Shown in pieces: positions 25,558 to 35,261 of a stretch of 64,000 nucleotides of DNA. How positions within the stretch are numbered: position 1 is the stretch's first letter; the number at the start of each line of letters is the position of its first letter. The DNA lies in the NCBI RefSeq assembly GCF_002015085.1, contig NZ_MUXW01000003.1, positions 62,001-126,000 of the forward strand. The letters are read 5' to 3'. Source of the DNA: Glaesserella parasuis. GTDB taxonomy: Bacteria; Pseudomonadota; Gammaproteobacteria; Enterobacterales; Pasteurellaceae. The notes below the pieces were generated by a model. The model had not been told where the DNA came from and did not search any database. It saw only the letters and a list, made by a program, of their open reading frames with translations. Both the position numbers and the translations under genes were made by a program.

Positions 25558-26574
25558 TTACCCCTTATACCCATTTGGATTATTTTTTTGCCAATTCCAA
25601 GTGTCTTTCATCATTTGCGTTAAATCGTATTGCGTTTTCCAACCTAGCTGTTCAAGAGCTTTTTGTGGATTAGAGTAACAGACCGCAATATCGCCAGGGC
25701 GACGTTCAACCAATTTATAAGGCACTTTAATGTCGTTTGCTTGTTCAAAGGCGTTCACCATATCTAACACAGAATAGCCAGTGCCTGTACCTAAATTATA
25801 GACGTGGAAACCTGCATCATCTTGATGTTTTTCCAACGCTTTTAAATGCCCAATTGCCAGATCAACAACGTGAATATAATCACGCACGCCAGTGCCGTCG
25901 TGGGTTTCATAATCACAACCAAACACAGACAGTTGTTGCAATTTGCCTACGGCAACTTGGCTGATATAAGGTAATAAGTTATTTGGAATACCGTTAGGAT
26001 CTTCGCCAATCAGACCGCTTGCGTGCGCTCCAACAGGATTGAAATAGCGTAATACAACCGCACTAAATTGAGGGAAGGCTTTCGCTGTATCCTCCAGGAT
26101 ACATTCTACCATATATTTTGATGTGCCATAAGGGTTAGTTGTTCCACCCACTTCACAAGATTCAGTAATCGGGATCTCTTTTGGATCGCCATAAACCGTT
26201 GCTGATGAGCTAAACACAATGGTATTTACATTGGCTTTTAACATCTCTTCCACCAACACAATTGAACCTGTCACATTGTTTTGGTAGTAACGCAACGGCT
26301 CTCGAACACTTTCGCCTACGGCTTTCAAGCCTGCAAAGTGAATAACAGAGTCAATCTGATTTTCTGCGAAAATGCGGCGTAACATCTCACGATCTAAAAT
26401 ATCGCCTTGATAAAAGCGAACGGATTTTCCTGTGATCTGCTTAACACGCTCTAAAGAGATTTCAGATGAATTAGATAAGTTATCTAATACTACAATCTCT
26501 TTGCTTTGATTTAATAATTCAACCACCGTATGTGAGCCGATATAGCCAGCTCCGCCTGTTACTAAAATTGTCAT
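25558..26574 (-). CDS. galE: UDP-glucose 4-epimerase
   Basis: 338 residues, extended short-chain dehydrogenase. Interconverts UDP-glucose and UDP-galactose for lipooligosaccharide and galactose use. NAD site TGGAGYIGSHT (residues 6-16), catalytic Ser in VFSSSATVYGDP (about 120) and YGTSKYMVE with Tyr-x-x-x-Lys (about 148). Length equals E. coli GalE. The other gal genes are not adjacent; ampG follows directly. Confidence 0.97.
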   Translation of the reverse strand: MTILVTGGAGYIGSHTVVELLNQSKEIVVLDNLSNSSEISLERVKQITGKSVRFYQGDILDREMLRRIFAENQIDSVIHFAGLKAVGESVREPLRYYQNNVTGSIVLVEEMLKANVNTIVFSSSATVYGDPKEIPITESCEVGGTTNPYGTSKYMVECILEDTAKAFPQFSAVVLRYFNPVGAHASGLIGEDPNGIPNNLLPYISQVAVGKLQQLSVFGCDYETHDGTGVRDYIHVVDLAIGHLKALEKHQDDAGFHVYNLGTGTGYSVLDMVNAFEQANDIKVPYKLVERRPGDIAVCYSNPQKALEQLGWKTQYDLTQMMKDTWNWQKNNPNGYKG

Positions 26575-26638
26575 ATGTTATCCTTGTCATGAATTTTTGT
26601 TGATTATATTCTGATATAATACAAATTTTAATTAAAAT

Positions 26639-27301
26639 TTAATGATTTACTGCTCTCAATTTTAATTTTGTAAATAAGAGCTTCTTTTGAATATCATCTA
26701 AAATTAAATATTCTCCAGGAGCCAGAGAACCTAGTTTGAAGTAACTGACTCCAACCCTAACTAATCTTAATGTTGGAAATCCGATATGAGCAGTCATTCT
26801 CCTTACTTGGCGATTTTTACCCTCAACAATTTTTAATTCAATCCATGAGGTAGGAATATTTTTTCTTTCTCGAATTTTGGGGGCACTTTGCCATTTAAAA
26901 TGAGGATCTGGGATAATTTTAACTTTAGCTGGCTTTGTTAAGCCATCCTTTAATATTACACCACTAGCTAATCTATTAAGATCTTCTGGTTGAGGAATGC
27001 CCTCAATCTGAACCCAATATGTTTTTTCTTTTTCAAACTTAGGGTTTGCTAAACGATGTTGAATTTGACCATTATTAGTCAGTAATAATAGACCTTCGCT
27101 ATCTTTATCTAAACGTCCAATAGGATAGACATTTGGAATAGAAATAAATTCTTTCAGGGTTTTGCATGCCTGATTGTTAGTAAATTGAGATAGGACCCCG
27201 TAAGGTTTATTAACTAAAACAACTATTGTTTCATCAAAAGTCAGTTTGGCGTTATTAATACGTTGTACTGGTCTAATTAAGGCAGATTTGAGTTTAAACA
27301 T
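26639..27301 (-). CDS. rluE: 23S rRNA pseudouridine synthase E
   Basis: 220 residues, RsuA/RluB/E/F family. Converts U2457 of 23S rRNA (E. coli numbering) to pseudouridine. The catalytic loop is GRLDKDSEGLLLLTNNG with Asp at about 83; the N-terminal LVNKPYGVLSQFT and the RERKNIPTSWIELKIVEGKN and RQVRRMTAHIGFPTLRL segments closely follow E. coli RluE. The S4 domain found in RsuA/RluB is absent, as expected for RluE. Confidence 0.9.
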   Translation of the reverse strand: MFKLKSALIRPVQRINNAKLTFDETIVVLVNKPYGVLSQFTNNQACKTLKEFISIPNVYPIGRLDKDSEGLLLLTNNGQIQHRLANPKFEKEKTYWVQIEGIPQPEDLNRLASGVILKDGLTKPAKVKIIPDPHFKWQSAPKIRERKNIPTSWIELKIVEGKNRQVRRMTAHIGFPTLRLVRVGVSYFKLGSLAPGEYLILDDIQKKLLFTKLKLRAVNH

Positions 27302-27460
27302 AATGATTTTTAGAAAAGTTTTAGAGAAGTTGCTGGATTCTATCCATACTAAGCTATTAAAACAATAGAAAGCTGAGAGCCAATTTTATCACTTGCGCCG
27401 ACTAAACTGCTTCAGTAGAATGTTAATTATTCTTTTATTAATATCTAATGGGGTCATAAC

Positions 27461-27790
27461 ATGTTTGGAAAAGGTGGCTTGGGCGGCTTAATGAAACAAG
27501 CTCAGCAAATGCAAGAGCGTATGCAAAAAATGCAAGAAGAGATTGCACAATTAGAAGTAACTGGCGAATCAGGAGCTGGCTTGGTGAAGGTGACAATTAA
27601 TGGTGCGCATAATTGTCGTCGTATCGAAATCGATCCATCGTTAATGGAAGATGATAAAGAAATGGTGGAAGATTTAGTTGCTGCTGCATTCAACGACGCG
27701 GTTCGCCGTGCTGATGAAATGCAAAAAGAGAAAATGGCAAGTGTTACTGCGGGTATGCAATTACCACCAGGAATGAAGTTCCCATTCTAA
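27461..27790 (+). CDS. ybaB: YbaB/EbfC nucleoid-associated protein
   Basis: 109 residues, a homodimeric DNA-binding protein of unknown precise role. MFGKGGLGGLMKQAQQMQER and the Met/Gln-rich helix, GAGLVKVTINGAHNCRRIEI and the C-terminal MQLPPGMKFPF match the family end to end. It precedes recR with 66 bp between, the order seen in most gammaproteobacteria (dnaX-ybaB-recR); dnaX is missing here. Confidence 0.95.
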   Translation: MFGKGGLGGLMKQAQQMQERMQKMQEEIAQLEVTGESGAGLVKVTINGAHNCRRIEIDPSLMEDDKEMVEDLVAAAFNDAVRRADEMQKEKMASVTAGMQLPPGMKFPF

Positions 27791-27813
27791 TTATCTAGTT
27801 AATCAGTTTAAAA

Positions 27814-27838
27814 GTAGGGGCAAATTGCCCCTGCTACT
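27814..27838 (+). terminator. hairpin between ybaB and recR
   Basis: GTAGGGGCAA-A-TTGCCCCTGCTAC, nearly perfect. T-run weak; it may attenuate rather than end transcription. Confidence 0.55.
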
Positions 27839-27856
27839 ATTTATATCATATCACTT

Positions 27857-28462
27857 ATGCAAAGTAGCCCTTTACTTGAAAATCTTATGGAAGCCCTGCG
27901 TGTATTGCCTGGAGTCGGCCCAAAATCTGCACAACGTATGGCGTATCATCTTTTACAGCGTAACCGCTCAGGCGGTGTGAATTTAGCTAAAGCATTGAGC
28001 GAAGCAATGACTCACATTGGACATTGCAAATCTTGCCGAACTTTTACTGAAGAAGATGAGTGTGCTATCTGCCAAAACTACCGCCGCCAAATCAGCGGAC
28101 AACTTTGTGTGGTTGAAATGCCTGCAGATATTCAAGCGATTGAACAAACTGGGCAATTTTCAGGGCGTTATTTCGTATTAATGGGACATCTATCTCCTTT
28201 AGATGGAATAGGGCCTCGTGAAATTGGTTTAGATTTATTACAGAAACGCTTAGAAGAAGAATCTTTTCAAGAAGTGATTCTGGCAACCAATTCAACGATT
28301 GAGGGGGATGCAACCGCAAATTATATCGCTGAGATGTGTTCTATTCACAATATTAAAGTTACTCGTATTGCACACGGTATTCCTGTCGGAAGTGAATTAG
28401 AAATGGTTGACGGAACAAGCCTTTCTCATTCATTTGTAGGAAGACGGGATATTTCTTTATAA
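27857..28462 (+). CDS. recR: recombination protein RecR
   Basis: 201 residues. Works with RecF/RecO to load RecA on gapped DNA. N-terminal helix-hairpin-helix (LPGVGPKSAQRMAYHLL, about 16-32), C4 zinc motif (CKSCRTFTEEDECAIC, about 57-72) and a TOPRIM domain (CVVEMPADIQAIEQTGQF onward). Length is that of E. coli RecR (201). Confidence 0.97.
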   Translation: MQSSPLLENLMEALRVLPGVGPKSAQRMAYHLLQRNRSGGVNLAKALSEAMTHIGHCKSCRTFTEEDECAICQNYRRQISGQLCVVEMPADIQAIEQTGQFSGRYFVLMGHLSPLDGIGPREIGLDLLQKRLEEESFQEVILATNSTIEGDATANYIAEMCSIHNIKVTRIAHGIPVGSELEMVDGTSLSHSFVGRRDISL

Positions 28463-28480
28463 ATAATTTCTTACTAGCCT

Positions 28481-28519
28481 ATCAGGACGTTTTGCTGTAA
28501 ACTACGCTCCCGTCCTGAT
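28481..28519 (+). terminator. inverted repeat between recR and pyrG
   Basis: ATCAGGACG (28481-28489) pairs with CGTCCTGAT (28511-28519) around a 21-base loop, followed by GGTTTATT. Could end recR transcription or form part of the pyrG leader. Confidence 0.4.
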
Positions 28520-28572
28520 GGTTTATTCCATTCCGAATTTCAGCTCTATTTATCACATAAAAGGCAGACAAA

Positions 28573-30207
28573 ATGGCAACGAATTATATTTTCGTGACGG
28601 GTGGCGTTGTTTCTTCTTTAGGAAAAGGCATTGCGGCTGCGTCGTTAGCATCAATTCTTGAAGCTCGTGGCTTAGATGTCACTATTATGAAGCTCGATCC
28701 TTATATCAATGTCGATCCAGGTACAATGAGTCCAACGCAACACGGTGAAGTGTTCGTAACTCAAGACGGTGCAGAAACGGATTTAGACTTAGGTCACTAT
28801 GAGCGTTTTATCCGTACCAAAATGACCAAAGCGAACAACTTTACAAGCGGTAAGATCTACTCAGAAGTTTTGCGTAAAGAGCGTCGTGGAGACTATTTAG
28901 GTGCGACGATCCAAGTTATTCCACATATTACGAACGAAATCAAAGCACGAGTGATTGAAGGTGGTAAAGGTCACGATGTTGCAATCGTTGAAGTGGGTGG
29001 CACTGTAGGCGATATTGAATCACTGCCGTTCTTAGAAGCATTACGTCAATTAGCCGTTGATGTGGGGCGTGAAAAAACATTGTTTATGCACTTAACCCTT
29101 GTGCCATATATCCCAACGGCAGGTGAAGTGAAAACTAAGCCAACACAGCACTCAGTGAAAGAGTTGCTTTCTATCGGTATTCAACCTGATGTGTTGATCT
29201 GCCGTTCAGATCGTATGATCCCAGCAAATGAGCGAGCAAAAATCGCTTTATTCTGTAACGTGCCTGAGCGTGCGGTTATTTCTCTCAAAGATGTTGATTC
29301 CATCTACCGTATTCCAGCGTTATTAAAATCGCAAGGTTTAGACGATTTCATTTGTGATCGCTTCCGCTTAACTTGCAAAGAAGCAGATTTATCTGAATGG
29401 GAACAAGTGCTGTACCAACAAGCAAACCCAACGGGTGAAGTGACTATCGGTATGGTCGGTAAATATGTTGAGTTACCAGATGCTTACAAATCGGTCAATG
29501 AAGCATTAAAACACGCAGGCTTGAAAAATCGTTTAACGGTGAACATTAAATATATTGATTCACAAGATGTAGAAACCAAAGGTGTTGAAGTGTTACAAGG
29601 GGTTGATGCGATTTTAGTCCCTGGCGGTTTTGGCTATCGTGGTGTGGAAGGGAAAATCCGTACCGCACAGTATGCTCGTGAAAATAAAATTCCATACTTG
29701 GGTATTTGTTTAGGTATGCAGATTGCATTAATTGAATATGCTCGTAATGTTGCAGGTTTAACTCAAGCGAACTCATCAGAATTTGATAAACACTGTCCAC
29801 AACCTGTCGTGGGTTTAATTACCGAATGGCAAGATGAATCAGGGAATGTTGAGACTCGCTCAGATGAATCAGATTTAGGCGGCACAATGCGTTTAGGTGC
29901 TCAGCAATGCCACTTAATCGAAGGCACAAAAGCACGCGAAGTGTATGGGACTGAAACGATCGTTGAACGTCATCGTCACCGCTATGAAGTAAACAATACA
30001 TTACTTCCACAAATTGAAGCAGCAGGCTTGAAAGTGAGCGGTTTATCGGCAGATCGTAAATTAGTCGAAATCATCGAAGTGCCAAACCACCCTTGGTTTA
30101 TCGCAGCACAATTCCACCCAGAATTTACTTCTACTCCACGTGACGGACATCCGTTATTTGAAGGATTTGTGAAAGCGGCAAAAGAGCATCAAGGTAAAAA
30201 CGCTTAA
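28573..30207 (+). CDS. pyrG: CTP synthase
   Basis: 544 residues. Aminates UTP to CTP with ATP and glutamine. The synthetase domain (1-265) begins YIFVTGGVVSSLGKGIAAAS with the P-loop-like motif and has MKLDPYINVDPGTMSPTQHG. The class I glutamine amidotransferase domain has LGICLGMQ (nucleophile Cys at about 379) and the FHPEF histidine/glutamate near 515. Length equals E. coli PyrG (545). eno, its usual neighbour in enterics, is absent. Confidence 0.98.
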   Translation: MATNYIFVTGGVVSSLGKGIAAASLASILEARGLDVTIMKLDPYINVDPGTMSPTQHGEVFVTQDGAETDLDLGHYERFIRTKMTKANNFTSGKIYSEVLRKERRGDYLGATIQVIPHITNEIKARVIEGGKGHDVAIVEVGGTVGDIESLPFLEALRQLAVDVGREKTLFMHLTLVPYIPTAGEVKTKPTQHSVKELLSIGIQPDVLICRSDRMIPANERAKIALFCNVPERAVISLKDVDSIYRIPALLKSQGLDDFICDRFRLTCKEADLSEWEQVLYQQANPTGEVTIGMVGKYVELPDAYKSVNEALKHAGLKNRLTVNIKYIDSQDVETKGVEVLQGVDAILVPGGFGYRGVEGKIRTAQYARENKIPYLGICLGMQIALIEYARNVAGLTQANSSEFDKHCPQPVVGLITEWQDESGNVETRSDESDLGGTMRLGAQQCHLIEGTKAREVYGTETIVERHRHRYEVNNTLLPQIEAAGLKVSGLSADRKLVEIIEVPNHPWFIAAQFHPEFTSTPRDGHPLFEGFVKAAKEHQGKNA

Positions 30208-30214
30208 TGATTTT

Positions 30215-30264
30215 AGGCATAGTAGACAAAATGGTTGCTATGCCCTTTTTTTGTCTACTATGCC
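30215..30264. repeat. GCATAGTAGACAAAA inverted repeat, copy 2 (compact)
   Basis: AGGCATAGTAGACAAAA and its exact complement TTTTTTGTCTACTATGCCT enclose 17 bp containing GGTTGCTATGCC. Located right after pyrG and ending in a T-rich arm, it can serve as the pyrG terminator. The left half, up to GGTTGCTATGCC, is identical to copy 1 at 1173-1198. Confidence 0.75.
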
Positions 30265-30273
30265 TAGCCAAAT

Positions 30274-30314
30274 TCCCCTCCAAAAGTCATTTTTCTTTCA
30301 ACTTTTAGAGGGGA
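30274..30314 (-). terminator. terminator of serA
   Basis: TCCCCTCCAAAAGT pairs with ACTTTTAGAGGGGA (one mismatch), 9 bp past the serA stop. Confidence 0.65.
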
Positions 30315-30322
30315 AACAACAG

Positions 30323-31555
30323 CTAGTATAAAACCCTAGCCCTAATCGTTCCATCAATCTCTTTCAAACATTTTAATGCCTCGCCAGTCTGTTCGGTTTC
30401 AACGTCGATAACTACATAACCAATAGTCGGATCAGTTTGTAGATATTCTGCGGCAATATTCACATTCGCATCAACGAAGACTTTATTGAGTTGATTTAAA
30501 ATACCTGGGCGGTTTTCGTGGATATGCAATAAGCGTTTTGTGCCTTTATGTTCAGGCAAGGAAACTTCTGGGAAATTGACCGCTGATAATGTAGAGCCAT
30601 TATCAGAATATTTTACAAATTTACTTGAGACTTCAGTGCCAATATTTTCTTGTGCTTCTGATGTAGAACCGCCAATGTGTGGGGTTAAAATCACATTATC
30701 AAATTCGCAAAGTGGAGACTCAAACGGATCGCTTGCAGAAGCTGGCTCTTCAGGGAACACATCAAGGGCTGCGCCACGCAATTTGTCTGTTTTTAATACT
30801 TCAACTAAGGCATCAATATCTACCACAGTTCCTCGCGCTGCATTCACTAATACTGCACCTTCTTTCATCTGGGCTAAACGTTTTGCGTCAATTAAATTTT
30901 TTGTTGAAGCATTTTCAGGAACGTGTAATGAAATCGCATCACAGGTTGAAAGTAGTTCTTCAAGGCTAGCAACTTGTTGAGCATTTCCAAGCGGTAGTTT
31001 ATTTTCAATATCATAAAAATACACTTGCATACCGATAGACTCGGCAATAATGCTTAACTGCGAACCAATATGCCCGTAGCCGATAATCCCTAATTTTTTA
31101 CCACGCACTTCGTTTGAACCAGCGGCAGATTTATTCCAAATACCACGATGTACTTCCGCATTTGCTTTTGGCACTTGACGCATTAACACGATGATTTCAC
31201 CTAACACCAATTCTGCAACAGAACGAGTATTTGAGAAAGGTGCATTAAACACAGGGATCCCACGACGTTTTGCCGCATCTAAATCAACTTGATTGGTTCC
31301 AATACAATAACAACCAATAGCTACTAATTTTTGAGCTTGTTGTAAGACTTCATCTGTTATAAAAGTACGCGAACGGATACCAACAAAATGAGCATCTTTG
31401 ATCGCATCAATTAGCTCTTGACCATCAAGAGCTTTTTTATGGTATTCAATGTTGGTATAGCCTGCATTTTTCAGAACATCAATTGCATTTTGATGAACGC
31501 CTTCCAGCAGTAAAAATTTAATTTTAGATTTATCTAAAGAAACTTTGGTTGTCAT
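30323..31555 (-). CDS. serA: D-3-phosphoglycerate dehydrogenase
   Basis: 410 residues from the ATG at 31555, which has AAGGAAGG; 12 upstream codons in the open frame are not translated. First step of serine synthesis. NAD site GYGHIGSQ at about 158, catalytic Arg in NAARGTVVD, Glu in FPEEP and His in TPHIGGST, and a C-terminal ACT domain (KRLLHIHENRPGILNQLN) for serine feedback. The length equals E. coli SerA (410). rpiA lies upstream on the same strand, 62 bp away, as in H. influenzae. Confidence 0.97.
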   Translation of the reverse strand: MTTKVSLDKSKIKFLLLEGVHQNAIDVLKNAGYTNIEYHKKALDGQELIDAIKDAHFVGIRSRTFITDEVLQQAQKLVAIGCYCIGTNQVDLDAAKRRGIPVFNAPFSNTRSVAELVLGEIIVLMRQVPKANAEVHRGIWNKSAAGSNEVRGKKLGIIGYGHIGSQLSIIAESIGMQVYFYDIENKLPLGNAQQVASLEELLSTCDAISLHVPENASTKNLIDAKRLAQMKEGAVLVNAARGTVVDIDALVEVLKTDKLRGAALDVFPEEPASASDPFESPLCEFDNVILTPHIGGSTSEAQENIGTEVSSKFVKYSDNGSTLSAVNFPEVSLPEHKGTKRLLHIHENRPGILNQLNKVFVDANVNIAAEYLQTDPTIGYVVIDVETEQTGEALKCLKEIDGTIRARVLY

Positions 31556-31617
31556 ATTGCCTTCCTTATACAGAAGAGAGTTGAGTAGCAACCCCCAACC
31601 CTCCGTAGTGATTTTTC

Positions 31618-32277
31618 TTATTCAATAATTTTTGCACCATCAGGCGTACCTACGATGGTCACATTCGCATAACGTTGTGCAAAAATCCCGTTAGTAACAA
31701 CACCTGCGATATTATTGATGGTATGTTCCATTTTTAATGGCTCAAAAATTTTGAAGTTATACACATCTAAAATCACATTGCCATTATCTGTTACAACGCT
31801 TTCACGGTATTCGGGCGATCCCCCTAAGGCTACTAATTGACGAGCAACATAAGAACGAGCCATCGGGATCACCTCAACAGGCAGAGCGAAAGTAGAGCCT
31901 AACACATCTACTTGCTTACTTGCATCAACAATACAGATGAATTTTTTTGCAAGTGAACTCACAATTTTTTCACGCGTTAATGCCGCCCCACCGCCTTTAA
32001 TCATATAGCCTTGCGGAGTAATTTCATCTGCACCGTCAATATAAACATCAAGCTCAGTCACCTCATTGGCACTAAATACTTCAATACCTAACGCTCTTAA
32101 ACGTTCTTCAGATGCTTTAGAAGCGGCTACTGCACCTTTAATATCACCAGCCATTTCACCTAATGCATCAATAAAACAGTTTACAGTTGAGCCACTTCCC
32201 ACACCAACAATAGTGTCAGGTTTAACATATTGCAAAGCTGCACGAGCTGCAATTTTTTTCATCTCAAGTTGATCCAT
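31618..32277 (-). CDS. rpiA: ribose-5-phosphate isomerase A
   Basis: 219 residues. Interconverts ribose 5-phosphate and ribulose 5-phosphate. VGVGSGSTVNCFIDAL (phosphate site, about 21-36), DGADEI (catalytic Asp, about 81-86) and KGGGAALTREKIV (Lys and Glu, about 94-106) are all present. Length matches E. coli RpiA (219). Probably cotranscribed with serA. Confidence 0.97.
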   Translation of the reverse strand: MDQLEMKKIAARAALQYVKPDTIVGVGSGSTVNCFIDALGEMAGDIKGAVAASKASEERLRALGIEVFSANEVTELDVYIDGADEITPQGYMIKGGGAALTREKIVSSLAKKFICIVDASKQVDVLGSTFALPVEVIPMARSYVARQLVALGGSPEYRESVVTDNGNVILDVYNFKIFEPLKMEHTINNIAGVVTNGIFAQRYANVTIVGTPDGAKIIE

Positions 32278-32326
32278 AGCGTTCTCCTTAAAGCAAACGT
32301 TTGCGTTATTATAGTTTAAAAAAGAA

Positions 32327-32372
32327 CAAGCGGTAAGATCCTTACAAAATTTTGTTGAAATCTTACCGCTTG
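32327..32372 (-). terminator. uptake-signal pair terminator of glmM
   Basis: CAAGCGGTAAGAT at 32327 and its exact complement at 32360-32372; on the minus strand a T-run follows. Both arms carry the uptake-signal core, a known double use in Pasteurellaceae. Confidence 0.8.
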
Positions 32373-32375
32373 CGA

Positions 32376-33710
32376 TTAGTTACGTTTCACCGCTTCTGAA
32401 ATCTCTTCCGCACAACTTTGTGCTAAAGCCCCATCTTCGCACTCCACCATCACACGAATTAGCGGTTCTGTACCTGATTTACGCAGTAAGATACGACCTT
32501 TGCCAGCTAAACGTTGTTCAACATCTTTTGCAACAGCTTTAACTTCATCACTGTCTAATGGATTTGCACCACCTGCAAAACGAACATTGATCAACACTTG
32601 TGGGAATAACGGCACAGCTTTAGCCAGATCATTTAGGCTTAATTTATGTGATACCATTGCAGCCAATACTTCGAGTGAGGCGACAATACCGTCACCAGTA
32701 GTATTTTTGTCTAACACGATAATATGCCCTGAGTTTTCACCACCGAGCTTCCAGCCTTTTTCTTTTAAGACTTCAAGTACATAGCGGTCGCCTACATTTG
32801 CTCGTGCAAACGGAATAGCTAACTCTTTTAAGGCAAGTTCAAGGCTCATATTACTCATTAATGTACCAACGACACCGCCGTGTAATTTGCCTGAACGTAA
32901 TGCTTCACGAGCAATAATAAAGAGAATTTGGTCACCATCAACCTTGTTGCCTAAGTGATCGACCATAATTAAGCGGTCACCGTCGCCATCGTAAGCTAAA
33001 CCGACATCTGCACCAGCTTCGACTACCATTTGTTGCAAGGCTTTAATGTCCGTTGCACCGCATTTCTCATTGATGTTCAAACCATTTGGGTGTGTGCCAA
33101 TTTCGATCACTTCTGCACCTAACTCACGCATTACGTTTGGAGCAATATGGTAAGTTGCACCATTTGCACAATCCACCACGATCTTATAACCATCTAGGCT
33201 TAAATGTGATGGGAAAGTACTTTTACAAAATTCAATGTAACGTCCTGCCGCATCATTAATACGACTTGCACGACCTAATTCAGCTGAAGCCACGCAATCC
33301 ATCGGCTGATCAAGCATTGCTTCAATCGCTTCTTCGACTTCATCTGGTAATTTTTCACCGATTGCAGAGAAAAATTTGATCCCATTATCATCATAAGGGT
33401 TGTGAGATGCTGAAATTACAATCCCTGCTTCTGCACGAAATGTACGAGTTAAGTAGGCAATCGCAGGGGTTGGCATCGGGCCTGTAAAGGCGGCGGATAA
33501 ACCTGCCGCTGCCAAGCCAGATTCAAGTGCAGACTCAAGCATATAACCTGAAATACGAGTATCTTTACCAATTAATACTTGTTTAGAGCCTTGAGTAGCA
33601 AGCACTTTACCTGCTGCCCAACCCAATTTCAATGCAAAATCAGGCGTAATCGGAAATTGCCCTACTTTGCCACGCACCCCATCGGTGCCAAAATATTTAC
33701 GTTCTGCCAT
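32376..33710 (-). CDS. glmM: phosphoglucosamine mutase
   Basis: 444 residues. Converts glucosamine 6-phosphate to glucosamine 1-phosphate for UDP-GlcNAc, hence peptidoglycan and lipid A. RKYFGTDGVRG at the N-terminus, phosphoserine loop SASHNPYDDNGIKFF at about 101, metal loop YDGDGDR at about 240 and RKSGTEPLIRVMVE near 410. Length equals E. coli GlmM (445). ilvA ends 6 bp upstream on the same strand; folP or ftsH are not present. Confidence 0.97.
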   Translation of the reverse strand: MAERKYFGTDGVRGKVGQFPITPDFALKLGWAAGKVLATQGSKQVLIGKDTRISGYMLESALESGLAAAGLSAAFTGPMPTPAIAYLTRTFRAEAGIVISASHNPYDDNGIKFFSAIGEKLPDEVEEAIEAMLDQPMDCVASAELGRASRINDAAGRYIEFCKSTFPSHLSLDGYKIVVDCANGATYHIAPNVMRELGAEVIEIGTHPNGLNINEKCGATDIKALQQMVVEAGADVGLAYDGDGDRLIMVDHLGNKVDGDQILFIIAREALRSGKLHGGVVGTLMSNMSLELALKELAIPFARANVGDRYVLEVLKEKGWKLGGENSGHIIVLDKNTTGDGIVASLEVLAAMVSHKLSLNDLAKAVPLFPQVLINVRFAGGANPLDSDEVKAVAKDVEQRLAGKGRILLRKSGTEPLIRVMVECEDGALAQSCAEEISEAVKRN

Positions 33711-33716
33711 AAATAA

Positions 33717-35243
33717 TTACCTTAAAAAATATTGATATGCTGGACTATCATTAACATCTTGATAGCGATAACCTAATCGGTCTAAATCTTGTTTAAATGC
33801 CTCTTTTTCACTGCCGTTCACAACAAATGCAGCCAAGATGTCACCATAATCTGCACCGTGAGCTCGGTAGTGGAACAGTGAAATATCCCAATCAATTAAC
33901 GTTTGTAAGAACTTCAACAACGCCCCTTTCTGCTCAGGGAACTCAAAACTGTATAATTCTTCTTGCTGAATAGAACTTGGGCGACCGCCGACCATATAAC
34001 GAATGTGGGTTTTCGCGATGTCATCATCGGATAAATCGGTAACTGGATAGCCATTTTGTTGTAAATCTTTAATGATCTCTAATTTTTCAGCATTCCCACT
34101 AATACGCACGCCCACAAAGATACAGGCTTGCTGATCGTCTGCGTGACGATAGTTAAATTCTGTGACCGCACGATTACCAATAATTTGACAGAACTTGAGA
34201 AAAGCGCCTTTTTGTTCAGGAATAGAAACGGCTAAGAGTGCTTCGTGTTTTTCGCCGATTTCACAACGCTCTGACACATAACGTAGTGTGTGGAAGTTAA
34301 GGTTTGCCCCCGATAAAATACAGGCGAGATTTTTACCTTCAAGATTGTGTTGAGCCACATATTTTTTCAGTCCCGCTAAAGATAATGCCCCTGACGGCTC
34401 TGCCACCGCACGCACATTCTCAAACACATCTTTCAATGCCGCACAGATTTCATCGTTATCGACTAACACAACATCATCAACATACTTCTGACACAAACGG
34501 AATGTTTCATCGCCAATACGTTTAACCGCAACACCATCAGCAAATAACCCCACACGTTCTAAATCAACTGGTTGCCCTGCTTGCAAGGCATAAAATAGAC
34601 AAGCGGAATCTTTAGACTCAACCCCAATGACTTTAATTTCAGGCATCAATTGCTTAATCAGCACAGCAATACCCGCAATCAAACCACCGCCACCGACAGG
34701 AACAAAAATATAGTTCAGATCGGCATTTTGTTGTAATAATTCCATACCGATAGAGCCTTGTCCTGCAATCACTAGCGGGTGATCAAACGGGTGAACAAAG
34801 GTCATATTCAGCTCTTGGGAAAGCTCAATCGCTTTGGCTTTGGCTTCATCAAAATTTGCTCCATGGAGCAACACTTCCCCACCAAAACCACGTACGGCAT
34901 CAACTTTGATCGACGGCGTATTTTGTGGCATCACAATTAACGCTCGCAAACCGAGATGTTTCGCAGACAAAGCAACACCTTGAGCGTGATTACCAGCAGA
35001 AGCCGCAATCACCCCTGCATTTTTCTGAGCTGGAGAGAGATTAGAAATCATCGCATAAGCCCCACGCAGTTTAAAACTATGCACTGGCTGGCGATCTTCA
35101 CGTTTAATGGAAATATGATTACCCAAACGCTCTGAGAGCTTTTCCATTTTTTGTAATGGCGTGACTTGGGCAAGATCGTAGATTTTAGAGCTTAAAATGG
35201 CACGGAGGTAATCCGTGCCTGATTGTAATGGGGTATCACTCAT
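33717..35243 (-). CDS. ilvA: threonine deaminase, biosynthetic
   Basis: 508 residues. PLP enzyme making 2-oxobutyrate from threonine, first step of isoleucine synthesis. The Schiff-base lysine lies in VHSFKLRGAYAM (about 56), the glycine loop is PVGGGGLIAG (about 186), and two C-terminal ACT-like regulatory regions (about 330-500) bind isoleucine and valine, which marks the biosynthetic form. Length is near E. coli IlvA (514). The rest of the ilv operon is absent, and glmM follows 6 bp downstream. Confidence 0.96.
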   Translation of the reverse strand: MSDTPLQSGTDYLRAILSSKIYDLAQVTPLQKMEKLSERLGNHISIKREDRQPVHSFKLRGAYAMISNLSPAQKNAGVIAASAGNHAQGVALSAKHLGLRALIVMPQNTPSIKVDAVRGFGGEVLLHGANFDEAKAKAIELSQELNMTFVHPFDHPLVIAGQGSIGMELLQQNADLNYIFVPVGGGGLIAGIAVLIKQLMPEIKVIGVESKDSACLFYALQAGQPVDLERVGLFADGVAVKRIGDETFRLCQKYVDDVVLVDNDEICAALKDVFENVRAVAEPSGALSLAGLKKYVAQHNLEGKNLACILSGANLNFHTLRYVSERCEIGEKHEALLAVSIPEQKGAFLKFCQIIGNRAVTEFNYRHADDQQACIFVGVRISGNAEKLEIIKDLQQNGYPVTDLSDDDIAKTHIRYMVGGRPSSIQQEELYSFEFPEQKGALLKFLQTLIDWDISLFHYRAHGADYGDILAAFVVNGSEKEAFKQDLDRLGYRYQDVNDSPAYQYFLR

Positions 35244-35261
35244 CGTTCAACCAACCTTTAA